A program made the position numbers and the translations under genes. 64,000 nucleotides of DNA from Actinophytocola oryzae (GTDB lineage: Bacteria > Actinomycetota > Actinomycetes > Mycobacteriales > Pseudonocardiaceae), in assembly GCF_004364325.1 (NCBI RefSeq), contig NZ_SOCP01000007.1:62001-126000 (forward strand), read 5' to 3'. The notes under the pieces were generated by a model, which saw nothing but the letters and a program-made list of their open reading frames with translations, did not search any database and had not been told where the DNA came from. Positions 1 through 8,555 of the stretch are shown here, one piece after another (the stretch's first letter is position 1; each line of letters begins with the position of its first letter).

Positions 1-587
1 GCCTCGGCCCGGCCGGTGATCGTGCCCGCCACCGCGTCCTCGACCGTCAGCGACGTCGCGTAGCCGTTGTTCTCGCACACGAACAACACGGGAACCCGCC
101 ACAGCGCGGCCAGGTTCATCGCCTCCAACAGGACGCCCTGGTTGACCGCGCCGTCGCCGAAGAAGCTGACCCCCACCGGGCCGCCCTGCGCCTCCGCCGC
201 CTGACGCCGGGCCGCCCACACCGCGCCGACGGTGATCGCCCCGTTCGCGCCGACGATCGCGTTCGCCCCGAAGATCCCCAGTGAGAAGTCCGCCGCGTGC
301 ATGGAGCCGCCCCGGCCCTTGTTCAGCCCGGTGGACCGGCCTGCCAGCTCGGCCAGCATCCTGGCCGGGTCGGCGTTGCGGGCCAGGACGTGCCCGTGCC
401 CCCGGTGGGTGCTGGTGATGATGTCGCCGTCCCGCAACGCGGCGCACACCCCGGCCGCGACGGCCTCCTGCCCGATGTACGGATGGATACCGCCGATGAT
501 CACGCCACTGTGGACAAGCTCGATCGCCCTCTCCTCGAACCGTCGGATCAGGCGCACTGTCCGGTAGAGATCGCAGGGGGTGCTCAT
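1..587 (-). CDS. TPP-dependent dehydrogenase E1 alpha subunit (partial)
   Basis: This is the N-terminal 195 residues of a thiamine-diphosphate-dependent 2-oxoacid dehydrogenase E1 alpha subunit (pyruvate/acetoin dehydrogenase type); the rest lies beyond the left edge. The translation shows [10 protein letters not shown] near the N-terminus, GHGHVLARN, a GRGGSMH segment, and the ThDP motif GDGAVNQG followed about 25 residues later by ENNGYA. The ATG overlaps the stop of the DUF3050 gene (ATGA), so it is the last visible gene of a coupled operon. Such enzymes decarboxylate 2-oxoacids to acyl-CoA. In phenylglycine pathways E1 alpha/beta pairs act on arylpyruvates, which would fit HmaS and the HpgT-like enzyme upstream, but the substrate here is inferred. 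Confidence 0.9.
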   Translation of the reverse strand, partial: MSTPCDLYRTVRLIRRFEERAIELVHSGVIIGGIHPYIGQEAVAAGVCAALRDGDIITSTHRGHGHVLARNADPARMLAELAGRSTGLNKGRGGSMHAADFSLGIFGANAIVGANGAITVGAVWAARRQAAEAQGGPVGVSFFGDGAVNQGVLLEAMNLAALWRVPVLFVCENNGYATSLTVEDAVAGTITGRAE

Positions 588-1372
588 GCGGTCTTGATCG
601 CCTCCAGGATGCCGTCCCACAGCCTGGCCCTGGCGGTCAACGCCGTGTTGACCGTGTCCGCGCACTCCCGCCACTTCTCGTCGTCCTCACCGCACAGGTC
701 GGCCAGCATCTGCATGGCCATCGGCGTGTGCTGCTCGCCGTCCACCTCGATGTGCCGCTCGAGGTAGTCCACGAAGGTCCCGAGCCGCCCGTCGCGTTCG
801 TTGACCGCGACCACCTGGGTGAACATGTCCGGGATCAGGTCCTCCCTGCCGAACGCGAACGCCGCGGCCTGGCAGTGGACCGGCATCGTCTCGATGATCT
901 CCCAGGTGGTGGCGGCGAACTCGACGGACGGCTTCGGCACGCCCGCCCGGTCCAGCGCCTCGCGCACCCGCGTCCCGTCACGCAGCAGACGCAGCAGCCC
1001 GTCGACGGCGGCGGTGCTCGCGCCCGCCTCGCGCATACCGTCGACGTAGAGTTCGAAGTGGCTGACGAAGCCCTCGCCCAGCTCGTCGGACTCCTCGACC
1101 ATCACGATGTCGTTGATCAGGCGGCGGCTGCCCGCCGGCCCGGTGGGCACCCAGGGCACCTCGACGCAGGTCAGGTTGCGCTGCAACGACTTCAGCAGCG
1201 ACATGAAGTCCCACACGGCGAACACGTGGTGTGCCATGAACGTGACGATCGCCTCGTGGTGGTCGAGGTTCGCGTAGAGCGGGTGGGCGACGACGCGGTC
1301 ACGCGCGACACCGACGGCCTCCTCCAGCCGGCTGATTCCCGGGTGGGTCTTTCCCCAGTCATATCTGGACAT
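584..1372 (-). CDS. DUF3050 family protein, heme-oxygenase-like fold
   Basis: The 262-residue product matches the DUF3050 family. Visible blocks are [17 protein letters not shown] near residue 50, [17 protein letters not shown] near residue 95, a [10 protein letters not shown] segment near residue 175 and [10 protein letters not shown] near residue 208. The acid/His spacing, including an HxxxDxxxH-like run, resembles heme-oxygenase-like diiron oxidases, several of which carry out N-oxygenation or C-C cleavage of amino acids and fatty acids. The start overlaps the end of the PhyH gene by 14 bp and the stop overlaps the E1 alpha start, so it is co-translated. Activity and substrate are unknown; a diiron oxidase is my inference. 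Confidence 0.85.
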   Translation of the reverse strand: MSRYDWGKTHPGISRLEEAVGVARDRVVAHPLYANLDHHEAIVTFMAHHVFAVWDFMSLLKSLQRNLTCVEVPWVPTGPAGSRRLINDIVMVEESDELGEGFVSHFELYVDGMREAGASTAAVDGLLRLLRDGTRVREALDRAGVPKPSVEFAATTWEIIETMPVHCQAAAFAFGREDLIPDMFTQVVAVNERDGRLGTFVDYLERHIEVDGEQHTPMAMQMLADLCGEDDEKWRECADTVNTALTARARLWDGILEAIKTA

Positions 1373-2306
1373 GGGTGGCTCCTCCGCCGTCGGTCGTCGG
1401 TGTGTGCCAGAGGGTCGGGCAGTACTCCGGGTCGGCGTAGTCCGGCGTGCCTTCCGGGGTGCGGCGGACCAGCGGGTCGTGGTTGTAGGTCGCCAGGGTC
1501 CCGTCGGAGAGCGCGAACTCGCGGTAGGCGTTGTCCCCGTCCTGCAGGTGCAGCGAGATGGCCCGGCGCGGGCGGTCGCTCCGGTTGGGGCCGCTGCCGT
1601 GGTAGGTCCGGCAGTGGTGGAAGCTCATGTGCCCCTTGGGAATGACCATCGGGATCCGCTCGACCGCCGCGTCGTTGTGCGCGGCGTTGCGGGCGAGCAT
1701 CTCCTCGAGCCGGCTTCGGTCCCGCTCGGCGAAGTGCTTGTTGGCGCTGTCCTCGAACCCGATCTCGGCCCAGGTGTTGCTCCCGTCGACCATGACGATC
1801 GTGCCCTGCTCCTCGTCGCAGTCGTGGAACGGGATGAACGCGGTGAGCATGTCGTCCGAAGTGGACGACGCCCAGTAGTGCTTGTCGAAGTGCCACGGCA
1901 CGATGTTCGACGGCTCGTCGGGGTTCGGCGGCTTGTAGATCAGCGTCGACTGGAACACCCTGATCGACGCGGCCCGCGCCAGCCGTGCGGCCACCGCACC
2001 GATCAACGGCTTGAGCAGCACCGACGCGATCGCGTCGCTCTCGTAGTGCACGTAGTCGTTGTGTCGCTGCACGTCGCCGTGCTCCGGCGTCCAGCAGGCG
2101 AGCCGGGGCGGCCGCACCGGCAGCGCCCGGTCCCGTTCCCCCGCGTAGTACCGCTCGGTCGCCACCGCCAGCTCGTCGACCTCGTCGTCCGAGAAGAGCT
2201 TCCCGGACAGGTACCAACCGTGCTCCGCGAAGAACGCCACGTCCTCGTCGGTGGGCAGCAGTGCCAGCTCGTGGTCGGTGAGCACGAACTCCCGTGTCGT
2301 GGTCAT
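1359..2306 (-). CDS. Phytanoyl-CoA dioxygenase (PhyH) family Fe(II)/2-oxoglutarate oxygenase
   Basis: The 315-residue protein has the PhyH double-stranded beta-helix signature: the metal-binding HxD pair in PWHFDKHYW near residue 140, a distal His in [10 protein letters not shown] and a following Arg in RRAISLH that would bind 2-oxoglutarate. It should hydroxylate (or halogenate/desaturate) a small molecule or carrier-bound acyl group; the HxD carboxylate is retained, so it is not a halogenase of the SyrB2 type. I chose the ATG at 2306 because it overlaps the hmaS stop as ATGA; the frame stays open far upstream, but that extension lies inside hmaS and the KS-like gene. Substrate unknown; location beside hmaS and KS/ACP genes suggests a role on the same intermediate. 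Confidence 0.9.
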   Translation of the reverse strand: MTTTREFVLTDHELALLPTDEDVAFFAEHGWYLSGKLFSDDEVDELAVATERYYAGERDRALPVRPPRLACWTPEHGDVQRHNDYVHYESDAIASVLLKPLIGAVAARLARAASIRVFQSTLIYKPPNPDEPSNIVPWHFDKHYWASSTSDDMLTAFIPFHDCDEEQGTIVMVDGSNTWAEIGFEDSANKHFAERDRSRLEEMLARNAAHNDAAVERIPMVIPKGHMSFHHCRTYHGSGPNRSDRPRRAISLHLQDGDNAYREFALSDGTLATYNHDPLVRRTPEGTPDYADPEYCPTLWHTPTTDGGGATHVQI

Positions 2307-3373
2307 GACGGGACCCCGGACAGCTCGCGCTGCTTGGCTGCGTAGAGCGCCTTGATGTTGCCGGTGCCGAAGGACAACGCGCCCCGCCGCTCGATGATCT
2401 CCATGAACAGCGTCCTGCGGACGTGCATCGACTCGGTGAAGATCTGCAGCAGCCTGCCCCAGTGGTCCCGGTCCACCAGCACCCCCAGCCTGCGCAGCTC
2501 CTCGATCGGCACGTCGAGCTGCCCGACCCGCTGTTCGAGCGTGTCGTAGTAGGTGGCGGGCGTGCCGAGGAACCGCACACCGTGGTCGCCGAGCCGGTTC
2601 ACCGCGGCCACCACGTCGTCGGTGCTGAACGCGATGTGCTGCACGCCCGCGCCCGCGTGCCAGGACAGGAAGTCGTCGATCTGGCCGGGCTGCCGGTTCG
2701 GGTCCGGCTCGATCAGCGTGAACGTGACCTGCTGGGACGGGCTCTGCACCGCGATGGAGTACAGGCCCTGCCCGCCGACCTCGATGTACTCGTCGAAGAC
2801 GGACGTGAACCCGAACACGTCCTCGTAGCGTTGCGCGGTCGACGCCAGTCCGCCCGCCGGCACGCAGATCGCGAGGTGGTCGATGGTACGCAGGAGCTTG
2901 CTGTCCTCGTGCTCGTCGGGCTCGGTCACCTCGATCGCGCCGGGCAGGAACTCCCTCGGCGGACCGTGCCGCTCGATCAGCCGGTGCGTCACGTCGGAGA
3001 AGCCCGCGACCTCCGCGACGACCGCCCGCCGGTCGTCCTGGCCGTACTCCCTGGGTGGGGACAACGGCTCCGCGCCGCGCTCGACCAGGGTGCGGTAGGC
3101 GGCGGTGGCGTCGTCCACCCCGATCCCGACGCAGGCCACGCCGTCGCCGTGGCGCCGGACGTACTCGGTCGCCGGGTGGTCGACGACCAGCCCGGAGGTC
3201 AGCACGATCTGGATCTCGCCCTGCCGCAGCAGCAGCGAGCGCTGGCCGGCGAGCCCGGTCTCCGGGCCGCCCTGCCCGCAGACGGTGAAACCGAACGCCG
3301 TACTGAGGTAGAGAGCCGTCTGACGCGCGTCCCCCACGTACAACTCGATGTGGTCGATACCGGAAATGTTCAT
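2303..3373 (-). CDS. hmaS: 4-hydroxymandelate synthase
   Basis: The 356-residue protein belongs to the 4-hydroxyphenylpyruvate dioxygenase/4-hydroxymandelate synthase family. Two vicinal-oxygen-chelate halves are seen, with probable Fe ligands His166 (TIDHLAI), His246 (GVQHIAF) and Glu325 (LFMEIIER). The substrate-pocket strand reads QSPSQQVTFTLIEPD, matching the hydroxymandelate synthases of glycopeptide clusters rather than the SSxxGxVxFPLNEP pattern of HPPD. It would convert 4-hydroxyphenylpyruvate to 4-hydroxymandelate, first step to 4-hydroxyphenylglycine. The usual second enzyme, hydroxymandelate oxidase, is not in the window. It is coupled by ATGA to the PhyH gene. HPPD of tyrosine catabolism is the alternative. 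Confidence 0.85.
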   Translation of the reverse strand: MNISGIDHIELYVGDARQTALYLSTAFGFTVCGQGGPETGLAGQRSLLLRQGEIQIVLTSGLVVDHPATEYVRRHGDGVACVGIGVDDATAAYRTLVERGAEPLSPPREYGQDDRRAVVAEVAGFSDVTHRLIERHGPPREFLPGAIEVTEPDEHEDSKLLRTIDHLAICVPAGGLASTAQRYEDVFGFTSVFDEYIEVGGQGLYSIAVQSPSQQVTFTLIEPDPNRQPGQIDDFLSWHAGAGVQHIAFSTDDVVAAVNRLGDHGVRFLGTPATYYDTLEQRVGQLDVPIEELRRLGVLVDRDHWGRLLQIFTESMHVRRTLFMEIIERRGALSFGTGNIKALYAAKQRELSGVPS

Positions 3374-3376
3374 CGG

Positions 3377-3907
3377 CTACCTCTCCTGCCTGACGGGGAC
3401 TTCCTCGACCGTCGCCAACACGGCCGTCGCGGTGGCCGGTGCGTCCTCGGTCTCGGACTGTTCGACGAGCACGACGACGGCGGCCGTCGCGTCGCCGTCG
3501 TCGATCAGCAGCGCGGCCAGGTCGAGGCCGTCGGTCAGCGGGTGCCCGGTTGGGCACAGGCACACGACCGGCCCACCGAGGCCCCAGCGCGCGGCGACGT
3601 GCCCGGCGATGCTGTTGGGCACGCACTGGAAGAAGAACAGCGGCTCGACCCGGCCACCCGAGTCCACCGTGCGTGCCACGTGCCGTGCGGAGGTCAGGTC
3701 GCCGCTCGCGCTCACCACGATGATCGCCGTCGACCCGACGGCGTCGGGCGGTGCGGGCGGCTCGCCGTAGACCTGCCGCAGGCAGCGGTCCGCGGTCTCG
3801 GCGACCAGCGGGCTGAACGAGGAGAGCACGTACCCGGGGACTCGCGGTCGCTCCCGGTCCGCCGGCTCGGGCCATCCGGCCCTGGAGACCACCGTCAGGC
3901 TGTTCAT
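3377..3907 (-). CDS. Stand-alone ketosynthase N-terminal-like half protein
   Basis: The 176-residue product resembles only the N-terminal half of a beta-ketoacyl synthase. The run FQCVPNSIAGHVAARWGLGGP corresponds to the KS segment before the active-site loop, and CLCPTG aligns with the KS active-site Cys region, but there is no C-terminal half with the two catalytic histidines. Its ATG overlaps the stop of the full KS upstream (4 bp), so the two are made together and may form a KS/chain-length-factor-like pair. It cannot be a complete condensing enzyme on its own; a structural partner or regulator of chain length is a reasonable guess. Confidence 0.65.
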   Translation of the reverse strand: MNSLTVVSRAGWPEPADRERPRVPGYVLSSFSPLVAETADRCLRQVYGEPPAPPDAVGSTAIIVVSASGDLTSARHVARTVDSGGRVEPLFFFQCVPNSIAGHVAARWGLGGPVVCLCPTGHPLTDGLDLAALLIDDGDATAAVVVLVEQSETEDAPATATAVLATVEEVPVRQER

Positions 3908-5025
3908 GCCGCCCGCACCACCAGTGCGGTGTTCGCGCCGCCGAACGCGGCGTTGAGGCTCAGCGCGTACTCGCCTGCCATCGGACGGGGACCGTCGAGG
4001 ATCACGTCCAGCTCACATGCCTCGTCCGGCGCGAGAAACCCCGCGTTGACCGGGAGCAGACCCGCACGCAGGGCCAGCACCGTGACGACCAGCTCCAGCA
4101 GGCCGGAGGCCGCGAGGGCGTGCCCGTGCGCCGCCTTGGTCGAGCTGACCGGCACCCGCCGGGCCGAGGGGCCGAGCGCCCGGTGCAGTGCGGCCGCCTC
4201 GGCGGCGTCGCTGAACGACGTGCCGGTCCCGTGTGCGTTGACGTAAGCCAGTGCCCCGGCGGGCACGCCCGCCCGGTGCAACGCCGCGTCGATCGCCGTG
4301 GCCATGCCGTGACCGCTCGGATGCGGCCGGACGGCGTGGTAGGCGTCCCCGGCCCGGCCCCAACCGGCGAGCCGGGCCAGCACCCGGCCGCCGCGGCGCT
4401 CGATCGCGACGGCAGGCTCCAGCACGACCGCCGCCACCGCGTCACCGAGCAGCAGCCCGGTCCGCCCGGCGCTGAACGGCCGCACCGCACCGTCGGTGGC
4501 CAGCGCCCGCCCGGTGTCGAACAACGCGAACTGGTCTGGCTCGACCAGGTACCCCGCCGCGACCACGATCCGCTCGGCCCTGCCTCGGGAGATCGACGCG
4601 GCCGCGTCGGCGACCGCGGTGCTCGCCGACACACACGCGCTCGTGTACACCCTGGACACCTGCCCGAGACCCACCCGGCTCGCCAGCATGGCGGCGAGAT
4701 CGGCCGCGTTCGGCCTTGGTCGCGCGGAAAGCCGTGGCGCGTCGGGGAAGGCGTGCACGGCCAGCAACAGCGGGGTGTCCGCGCGTGCCTCGGGGTCCAG
4801 GCCCGCCTCCCGGCACGCACGGGCCGTCACGTCGGCGAGTTCGTCGAGCAGCGACCCGGCGTCGGGCAAGGTCGCCGCGACCCGCACTCGGCGCCCGGCG
4901 ACGTCGAACCGCCGCACCGGGCCGAACGCCGCGGTCCCGGACAGGACCCCGGCCAGCTGGGCGTCGGCACCCCGTCCCAGCGCGCTCGCCGCGGCCAGGC
5001 CGGACAGTCCGACCTCGGCGCTCAC
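3904..5025 (-). CDS. Beta-ketoacyl-ACP synthase (FabF/KAS II type)
   Basis: The 373-residue condensing enzyme shows the complete Cys-His-His set: Cys in YTSACVSAS, His in NAHGTGTS and His in STKAAHGHALAAS. The C-terminus carries the expected NAAFGGANTALV loop. It is shorter than typical FabF (about 410), mostly at the N-terminus. I place the start at the GTG at 5025, which overlaps the ACP stop as GTGA; the upstream open frame belongs to other genes. With the preceding ACP and the following half-KS it makes a minimal type II polyketide/fatty-acid condensing set. No ketoreductase or dehydratase is encoded nearby, so chain reduction must come from elsewhere or not occur. Confidence 0.85.
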   Translation of the reverse strand: MSAEVGLSGLAAASALGRGADAQLAGVLSGTAAFGPVRRFDVAGRRVRVAATLPDAGSLLDELADVTARACREAGLDPEARADTPLLLAVHAFPDAPRLSARPRPNAADLAAMLASRVGLGQVSRVYTSACVSASTAVADAAASISRGRAERIVVAAGYLVEPDQFALFDTGRALATDGAVRPFSAGRTGLLLGDAVAAVVLEPAVAIERRGGRVLARLAGWGRAGDAYHAVRPHPSGHGMATAIDAALHRAGVPAGALAYVNAHGTGTSFSDAAEAAALHRALGPSARRVPVSSTKAAHGHALAASGLLELVVTVLALRAGLLPVNAGFLAPDEACELDVILDGPRPMAGEYALSLNAAFGGANTALVVRAA

Positions 5026-5243
5026 CCGGACCGCCCCAACCGGGTGCCCAGCACGTCGACGGCCTCGGACACGGTCGAGATCCCGGCGTAACCACCGTCG
5101 TCGGGGTCCACCCGTACGCCGTAGCGCTGCTCGACCTGGTGCAGCAGCCACGCCAGCTCCATGGAGTCGATCGTCTCCGGCACCGCGTCGACCGGCCGGG
5201 AGCCGAAGCTCGCGAGCATCGCCACGACCTCGTCCCGGCTCAC
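5022..5243 (-). CDS. Acyl carrier protein
   Basis: A 73-residue carrier protein. The phosphopantetheine serine sits in ETIDSMELAWLLHQVEQRYG (DSME), followed by a helix III region ISTVSEAVDVLG. The GTG start overlaps the TGA of the preceding acyl-AMP ligase and its own stop overlaps the GTG of the KS, so ligase, ACP and KS are co-translated and probably stoichiometric. The ligase probably loads this ACP. It is one of four free-standing carrier proteins in the window and is distinct in sequence from the others. Confidence 0.88.
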   Translation of the reverse strand: MSRDEVVAMLASFGSRPVDAVPETIDSMELAWLLHQVEQRYGVRVDPDDGGYAGISTVSEAVDVLGTRLGRSG

Positions 5244-6655
5244 TCCGTCACCTCGCGGGCCGCCGCCCGGCGGAGGACCGAGCCGTCGCGCACGAGCTTT
5301 CCCGTCGTGGTGCGGGGCAGCGCGTCGAGCACGTGCATCCGCCTCGGCAGCTTGTAGCCGGCGAGCCGGTCGGCCAGCACGGACTGGACGGTCGCCGCGG
5401 TGGCCGGTGGGACGAGCCGCACGTACGCGGTGATCATGTCGTCGTACAGCACGACCGCCTCCGCCACTTCCGGCAGCGCGGTCACGGTCGCCTCGACCTC
5501 GGTCAGGTCGACCTTCAGCCCGCCCACCGAGATCTGCGAGTCGAGGCGCCCCAGGACGGTGACCAGCCCGGTGTCGGGGTCGGTCCTGCCGGCATCCCTG
5601 GTGTGCAGCCAGCCGTCCGCCCACCTCGTGGGGTCGGACAGCCCGACATAGGGGGACTCCGGCCTGCCGATCAGCAGCTCGCCGTCGTGTTCGACCACCT
5701 CGAGCCCTGGTGCGGGCCGCAGCGCGGGCCGGTGCGAGCCGAACAGGTCGGTGGCGATCACGCCGACCTCCGTCATGCCCCACATGTTGCCGAGCGGCAC
5801 CCGGTACCTGTCGACGAACGCCTCGGCTGTCGTGGCAGGCACCAGTTCGCCGCCGGTGGTCATCCGCCGGAGCTGTGGCAGCGCGGGCGGGTCCGTCACG
5901 GAGGTCATCAGTCCGATGTGGAACGGGACTCCGAGCACGGTCGCCGGAGTCGTCTCGGCCGCGACGGCGTCGAGGATGCCGCCCCCGGCGACCCGTTCCG
6001 GCCACCTGAGCCGTACGCCGGCATGCAGCCCGTACAGCAGGGCACCCACCAGCCCGAGCACGTGCACCATCGACGCCAGCACGATGATCCGCTCGCCGCG
6101 CAGTGGCACACCGTCGATGCGCGTGTATCGGTCGATCTCGGCCATCAGGTCGCCCGCCGTCCGACCGATCACCTTGGACGGACCCGTCGAGCCGGAACTG
6201 AGCTGGATCACGGCATGCGGCGTCGTCGCGGGACGACCCGGCCACGGTGTCACGGACTCGTCGACGTCGGCGAACGCACGCAACGCGCCACCCCTGGTGC
6301 GTTCCGCGGCGACGACGACCTGTGGGGCGAGGCGGTTGAGCGCCGCGTCGACCTCGAACGAGGTCAGGCGGTGGTCGAGCAGGATCACCTGGGCGCCGAT
6401 GCGCCAGCCGGCAAGGAGATTGGCGACATACGCCATGGACGGTGGCAACCGGAGCGCGAGTGTCCCACCGGCACGCAGACCCGCGGCCACGAGAGTCGAC
6501 TGTCGCCGTGACACCAGCCGGCGCAACGTACCCCGGTCGACCGGTTCGTCCGAACAGAGGCAGACTTCGTTGTCCGGTCCGGACAACAGGAGCTCGTCGA
6601 CCCATTCCGGACTCGCCACGAGGCCGGGTTCGGACGCCGACAGGTTCTGTGTCAT
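5240..6655 (-). CDS. Acyl-AMP ligase / acyl-CoA synthetase (ANL superfamily)
   Basis: The 471-residue protein has the ANL core motifs: P-loop LSSGSTGPSKV with the Lys intact, WGMTE, the RDAGRTD ribose-binding Asp, hinge GRLDSQISVGGLKVD and C-terminal catalytic Lys in TTTGKLVRDG. It should adenylate a carboxylic acid and pass it to CoA or to the ACP encoded next to it. I chose ATG 6655 because a good Shine-Dalgarno (GAGGGAG) lies 6 bp upstream; an upstream in-frame ATG lacks one. The substrate is unknown; an aryl or short-chain acid would fit the HmaS/HpgT context. About 62 bp separates it from the aminotransferase gene upstream. Confidence 0.85.
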   Translation of the reverse strand: MTQNLSASEPGLVASPEWVDELLLSGPDNEVCLCSDEPVDRGTLRRLVSRRQSTLVAAGLRAGGTLALRLPPSMAYVANLLAGWRIGAQVILLDHRLTSFEVDAALNRLAPQVVVAAERTRGGALRAFADVDESVTPWPGRPATTPHAVIQLSSGSTGPSKVIGRTAGDLMAEIDRYTRIDGVPLRGERIIVLASMVHVLGLVGALLYGLHAGVRLRWPERVAGGGILDAVAAETTPATVLGVPFHIGLMTSVTDPPALPQLRRMTTGGELVPATTAEAFVDRYRVPLGNMWGMTEVGVIATDLFGSHRPALRPAPGLEVVEHDGELLIGRPESPYVGLSDPTRWADGWLHTRDAGRTDPDTGLVTVLGRLDSQISVGGLKVDLTEVEATVTALPEVAEAVVLYDDMITAYVRLVPPATAATVQSVLADRLAGYKLPRRMHVLDALPRTTTGKLVRDGSVLRRAAAREVTE

Positions 6656-6717
6656 CGGCACTCCCTCGCGTAGCCGAGTACGCACTTTTCCTTGGTACTA
6701 GGCAAAGACAAGCAGGG

Positions 6718-8043
6718 CTAGAGTAATTCCCCGGTGCCGCGCAACCGGCGCAGCTCGTCGTCGACGAGTGCCGCCAACCGGTCCAGTCCGGCCTCGATCC
6801 CGGCGGCTGGCACGGTGCTGCAGGAGAGTCGGAGCGCCCGCACCTCGGCGCCGTCGTCGTAGAAGTGGTGCATCGGTGTCCACAGCACCCCGTAGTCGCG
6901 GGCGGACCGTTCGAGCAGCCGGTCGTCGACGACGAACGGGACGGTGACCACGACGAAGAACCCGCCGGCGGGAGCGGTCCAGCTGACCTCGGCGACACCG
7001 TTGGCGTCGCGGGGAAACCGCTTGGCGAGACCGTCCAGCACGTGCCGCAGGTTCTCCGCGTAGACCGTCCGCTCCCGAAGGTTCGCCCTGGCAAGGCTGC
7101 CGTTCTGCTCGACCAGCTTCCCGCCGACCACGGCCTGCGCGATCGGCGCGGTGTTCAGGGTCAGCATGCTCTTGATCTTGGAGAGCTGGTCGGCGAACAG
7201 GCCGACCGAGCCGTCGGCCGCGGCGACCCGCTGGTCGGCCACGACGTAGCCGACCCGGGCGCCGGGCAGCACGGACTTCGCGAACGAGCCGAGGTACACG
7301 ACCCGCCGGGACTCGTCCATGGCCTTGAGGGTGGGCAGCCGGTCCGCCTCGCCGTGGAACAACCCGTACGGATTGTCCTCGAGCAGCAGGATGTCCTCGT
7401 CCGCCGCGACGTCGAGCAGCCCGCGTCGTGTCGAGGTGTCCATGCGGACGCCGGACGGGTTGGCGAAGTCCGGCATCACGTAGCACGCCCTCGGCCTGCG
7501 TCCGGCGGCACGCGCCTGCCGGATGACGCGGACCAGGTCGTCGAGGTCGATCCCGTGCTCACCGCTCGCCACGGGGCGCACCGGCAGGTCGACGAGCCGC
7601 GCCGCGCCGGTCAGACCGACGTAGGTCGGGGATACCGCGAGCAGCAGGTCGCGCTCGTCGGCGCGCAGTGCACGCAGCACCAGGAACATGGCCTCCTGGC
7701 ACCCGACGGTGACCACGACCGACTCCGGGTCGACCGTGACTCCTTCGTCCAGTTCGAGGTTTGTCGCCACCAGCTGGTGGATGATCCCTTTTGTCCGGCC
7801 GTACTGGAACACCGTGCGGCGCACCTGGTCGTCGGGGAGACCGAGCCCCTCGGACAGGTAGCGGCAGAACAGGCGCAGGTAGCGGTGGAGGTCCGACAGG
7901 TCGAAGAACCCCTCGTACGGCCTTCCGGCGGCGAGCTGTATCGCGTCCGGGTACTGGCCCGCCACCTCGTTGAGGAAGTTCATGGAGTTCAGCGCCGGGT
8001 CCTCGAGCGCACCGTGCAGTTCCGCCGTGGTCAGGTCGACCAC
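6718..8043 (-). CDS. hpgT: PLP aminotransferase, hydroxyphenylglycine aminotransferase-like
   Basis: The 441-residue fold-type I aminotransferase resembles HpgT/PglE, which transaminate (4-hydroxy)phenylglyoxylate to (hydroxy)phenylglycine. Seen: an N-terminal segment ending in AAGRPYEGF, cofactor-binding PDFANPSG and EDNPYG, and the PLP lysine in YLGSFAKSVLPGARVGYV. GTG 8043 was chosen because GAAGGGA precedes it by 8 bp; it overlaps the upstream gene by 13 bp. The penultimate leucine is encoded by TTA (6724-6726), rare in such GC-rich genomes and suggesting bldA-type control. Hydroxyphenylglycine supply is supported by hmaS in the same operon, but no Hpg-type adenylation code is seen in the complete NRPS genes here. 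Confidence 0.82.
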   Translation of the reverse strand: MVDLTTAELHGALEDPALNSMNFLNEVAGQYPDAIQLAAGRPYEGFFDLSDLHRYLRLFCRYLSEGLGLPDDQVRRTVFQYGRTKGIIHQLVATNLELDEGVTVDPESVVVTVGCQEAMFLVLRALRADERDLLLAVSPTYVGLTGAARLVDLPVRPVASGEHGIDLDDLVRVIRQARAAGRRPRACYVMPDFANPSGVRMDTSTRRGLLDVAADEDILLLEDNPYGLFHGEADRLPTLKAMDESRRVVYLGSFAKSVLPGARVGYVVADQRVAAADGSVGLFADQLSKIKSMLTLNTAPIAQAVVGGKLVEQNGSLARANLRERTVYAENLRHVLDGLAKRFPRDANGVAEVSWTAPAGGFFVVVTVPFVVDDRLLERSARDYGVLWTPMHHFYDDGAEVRALRLSCSTVPAAGIEAGLDRLAALVDDELRRLRGTGELL

Positions 8044-8555
8044 GACCGTGCTCCCTTCAACAGGTCGGCGACGACCTTGACGACCTCGGGATCGGTCAGC
8101 AGCTCGCGGGAGTCGACGTCGAGCGAGATGTTCCGCTCGTGGTCGAGCCGGTGGTCGCGTGACGACAGGTAGAGCGGGGTGCCGGTCCGCATCGGGGTCA
8201 CCGCCGCGGCGTCGAAGAGCACGACCGTGGGCGGACTCCCGCCTGCGACGGCGATCGCGTCCGCGACGGCCGTCGCCAGTGCGCATGCCTCGCCGTGCCC
8301 CAGCACCGCGCTCACCGGGTCGCCGGTGTCGACAACCTCGCGCACCCACGTGTCCTGCGGACCGGGACCAGACTGTCCGATGTGGAGGATACGGGCCTCG
8401 ACGAGTGACGAGGACGCCAACGCGGCGAAGGCCGTCGAGGCCGGTGTGGTCGCGAAGTCCAGGCACAGAACGAGATCGGAGCCGCGGTCGCAGAGCTGTC
8501 GCCAGCTCCGCGACACCACGGGTTGTCCGCTCGGCACCATCGCCATGCGCACCAT
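8031..8555 (-). CDS. Thioesterase-like alpha/beta-hydrolase protein lacking the nucleophile
   Basis: A 174-residue protein and the first gene of the leftward operon. It resembles the core of NRPS-associated thioesterases: VSAVLGHGEACALATAVADAIA followed by PPTVVLFDAAAV matches the nucleophile elbow and the Asp strand, and SRELLTDPEVVKVVADLL matches the final helix after the catalytic His. However, the elbow reads GHGEA instead of GxSxG and the His position is not His, so classical hydrolysis is not expected. ATG at 8555 or 8546 could serve as the start. A weakly similar protein is encoded at 54919. The role is unknown; a non-catalytic acyl-binding or partner protein is one possibility. Confidence 0.6.
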   Translation of the reverse strand: MVRMAMVPSGQPVVSRSWRQLCDRGSDLVLCLDFATTPASTAFAALASSSLVEARILHIGQSGPGPQDTWVREVVDTGDPVSAVLGHGEACALATAVADAIAVAGGSPPTVVLFDAAAVTPMRTGTPLYLSSRDHRLDHERNISLDVDSRELLTDPEVVKVVADLLKGARSWST

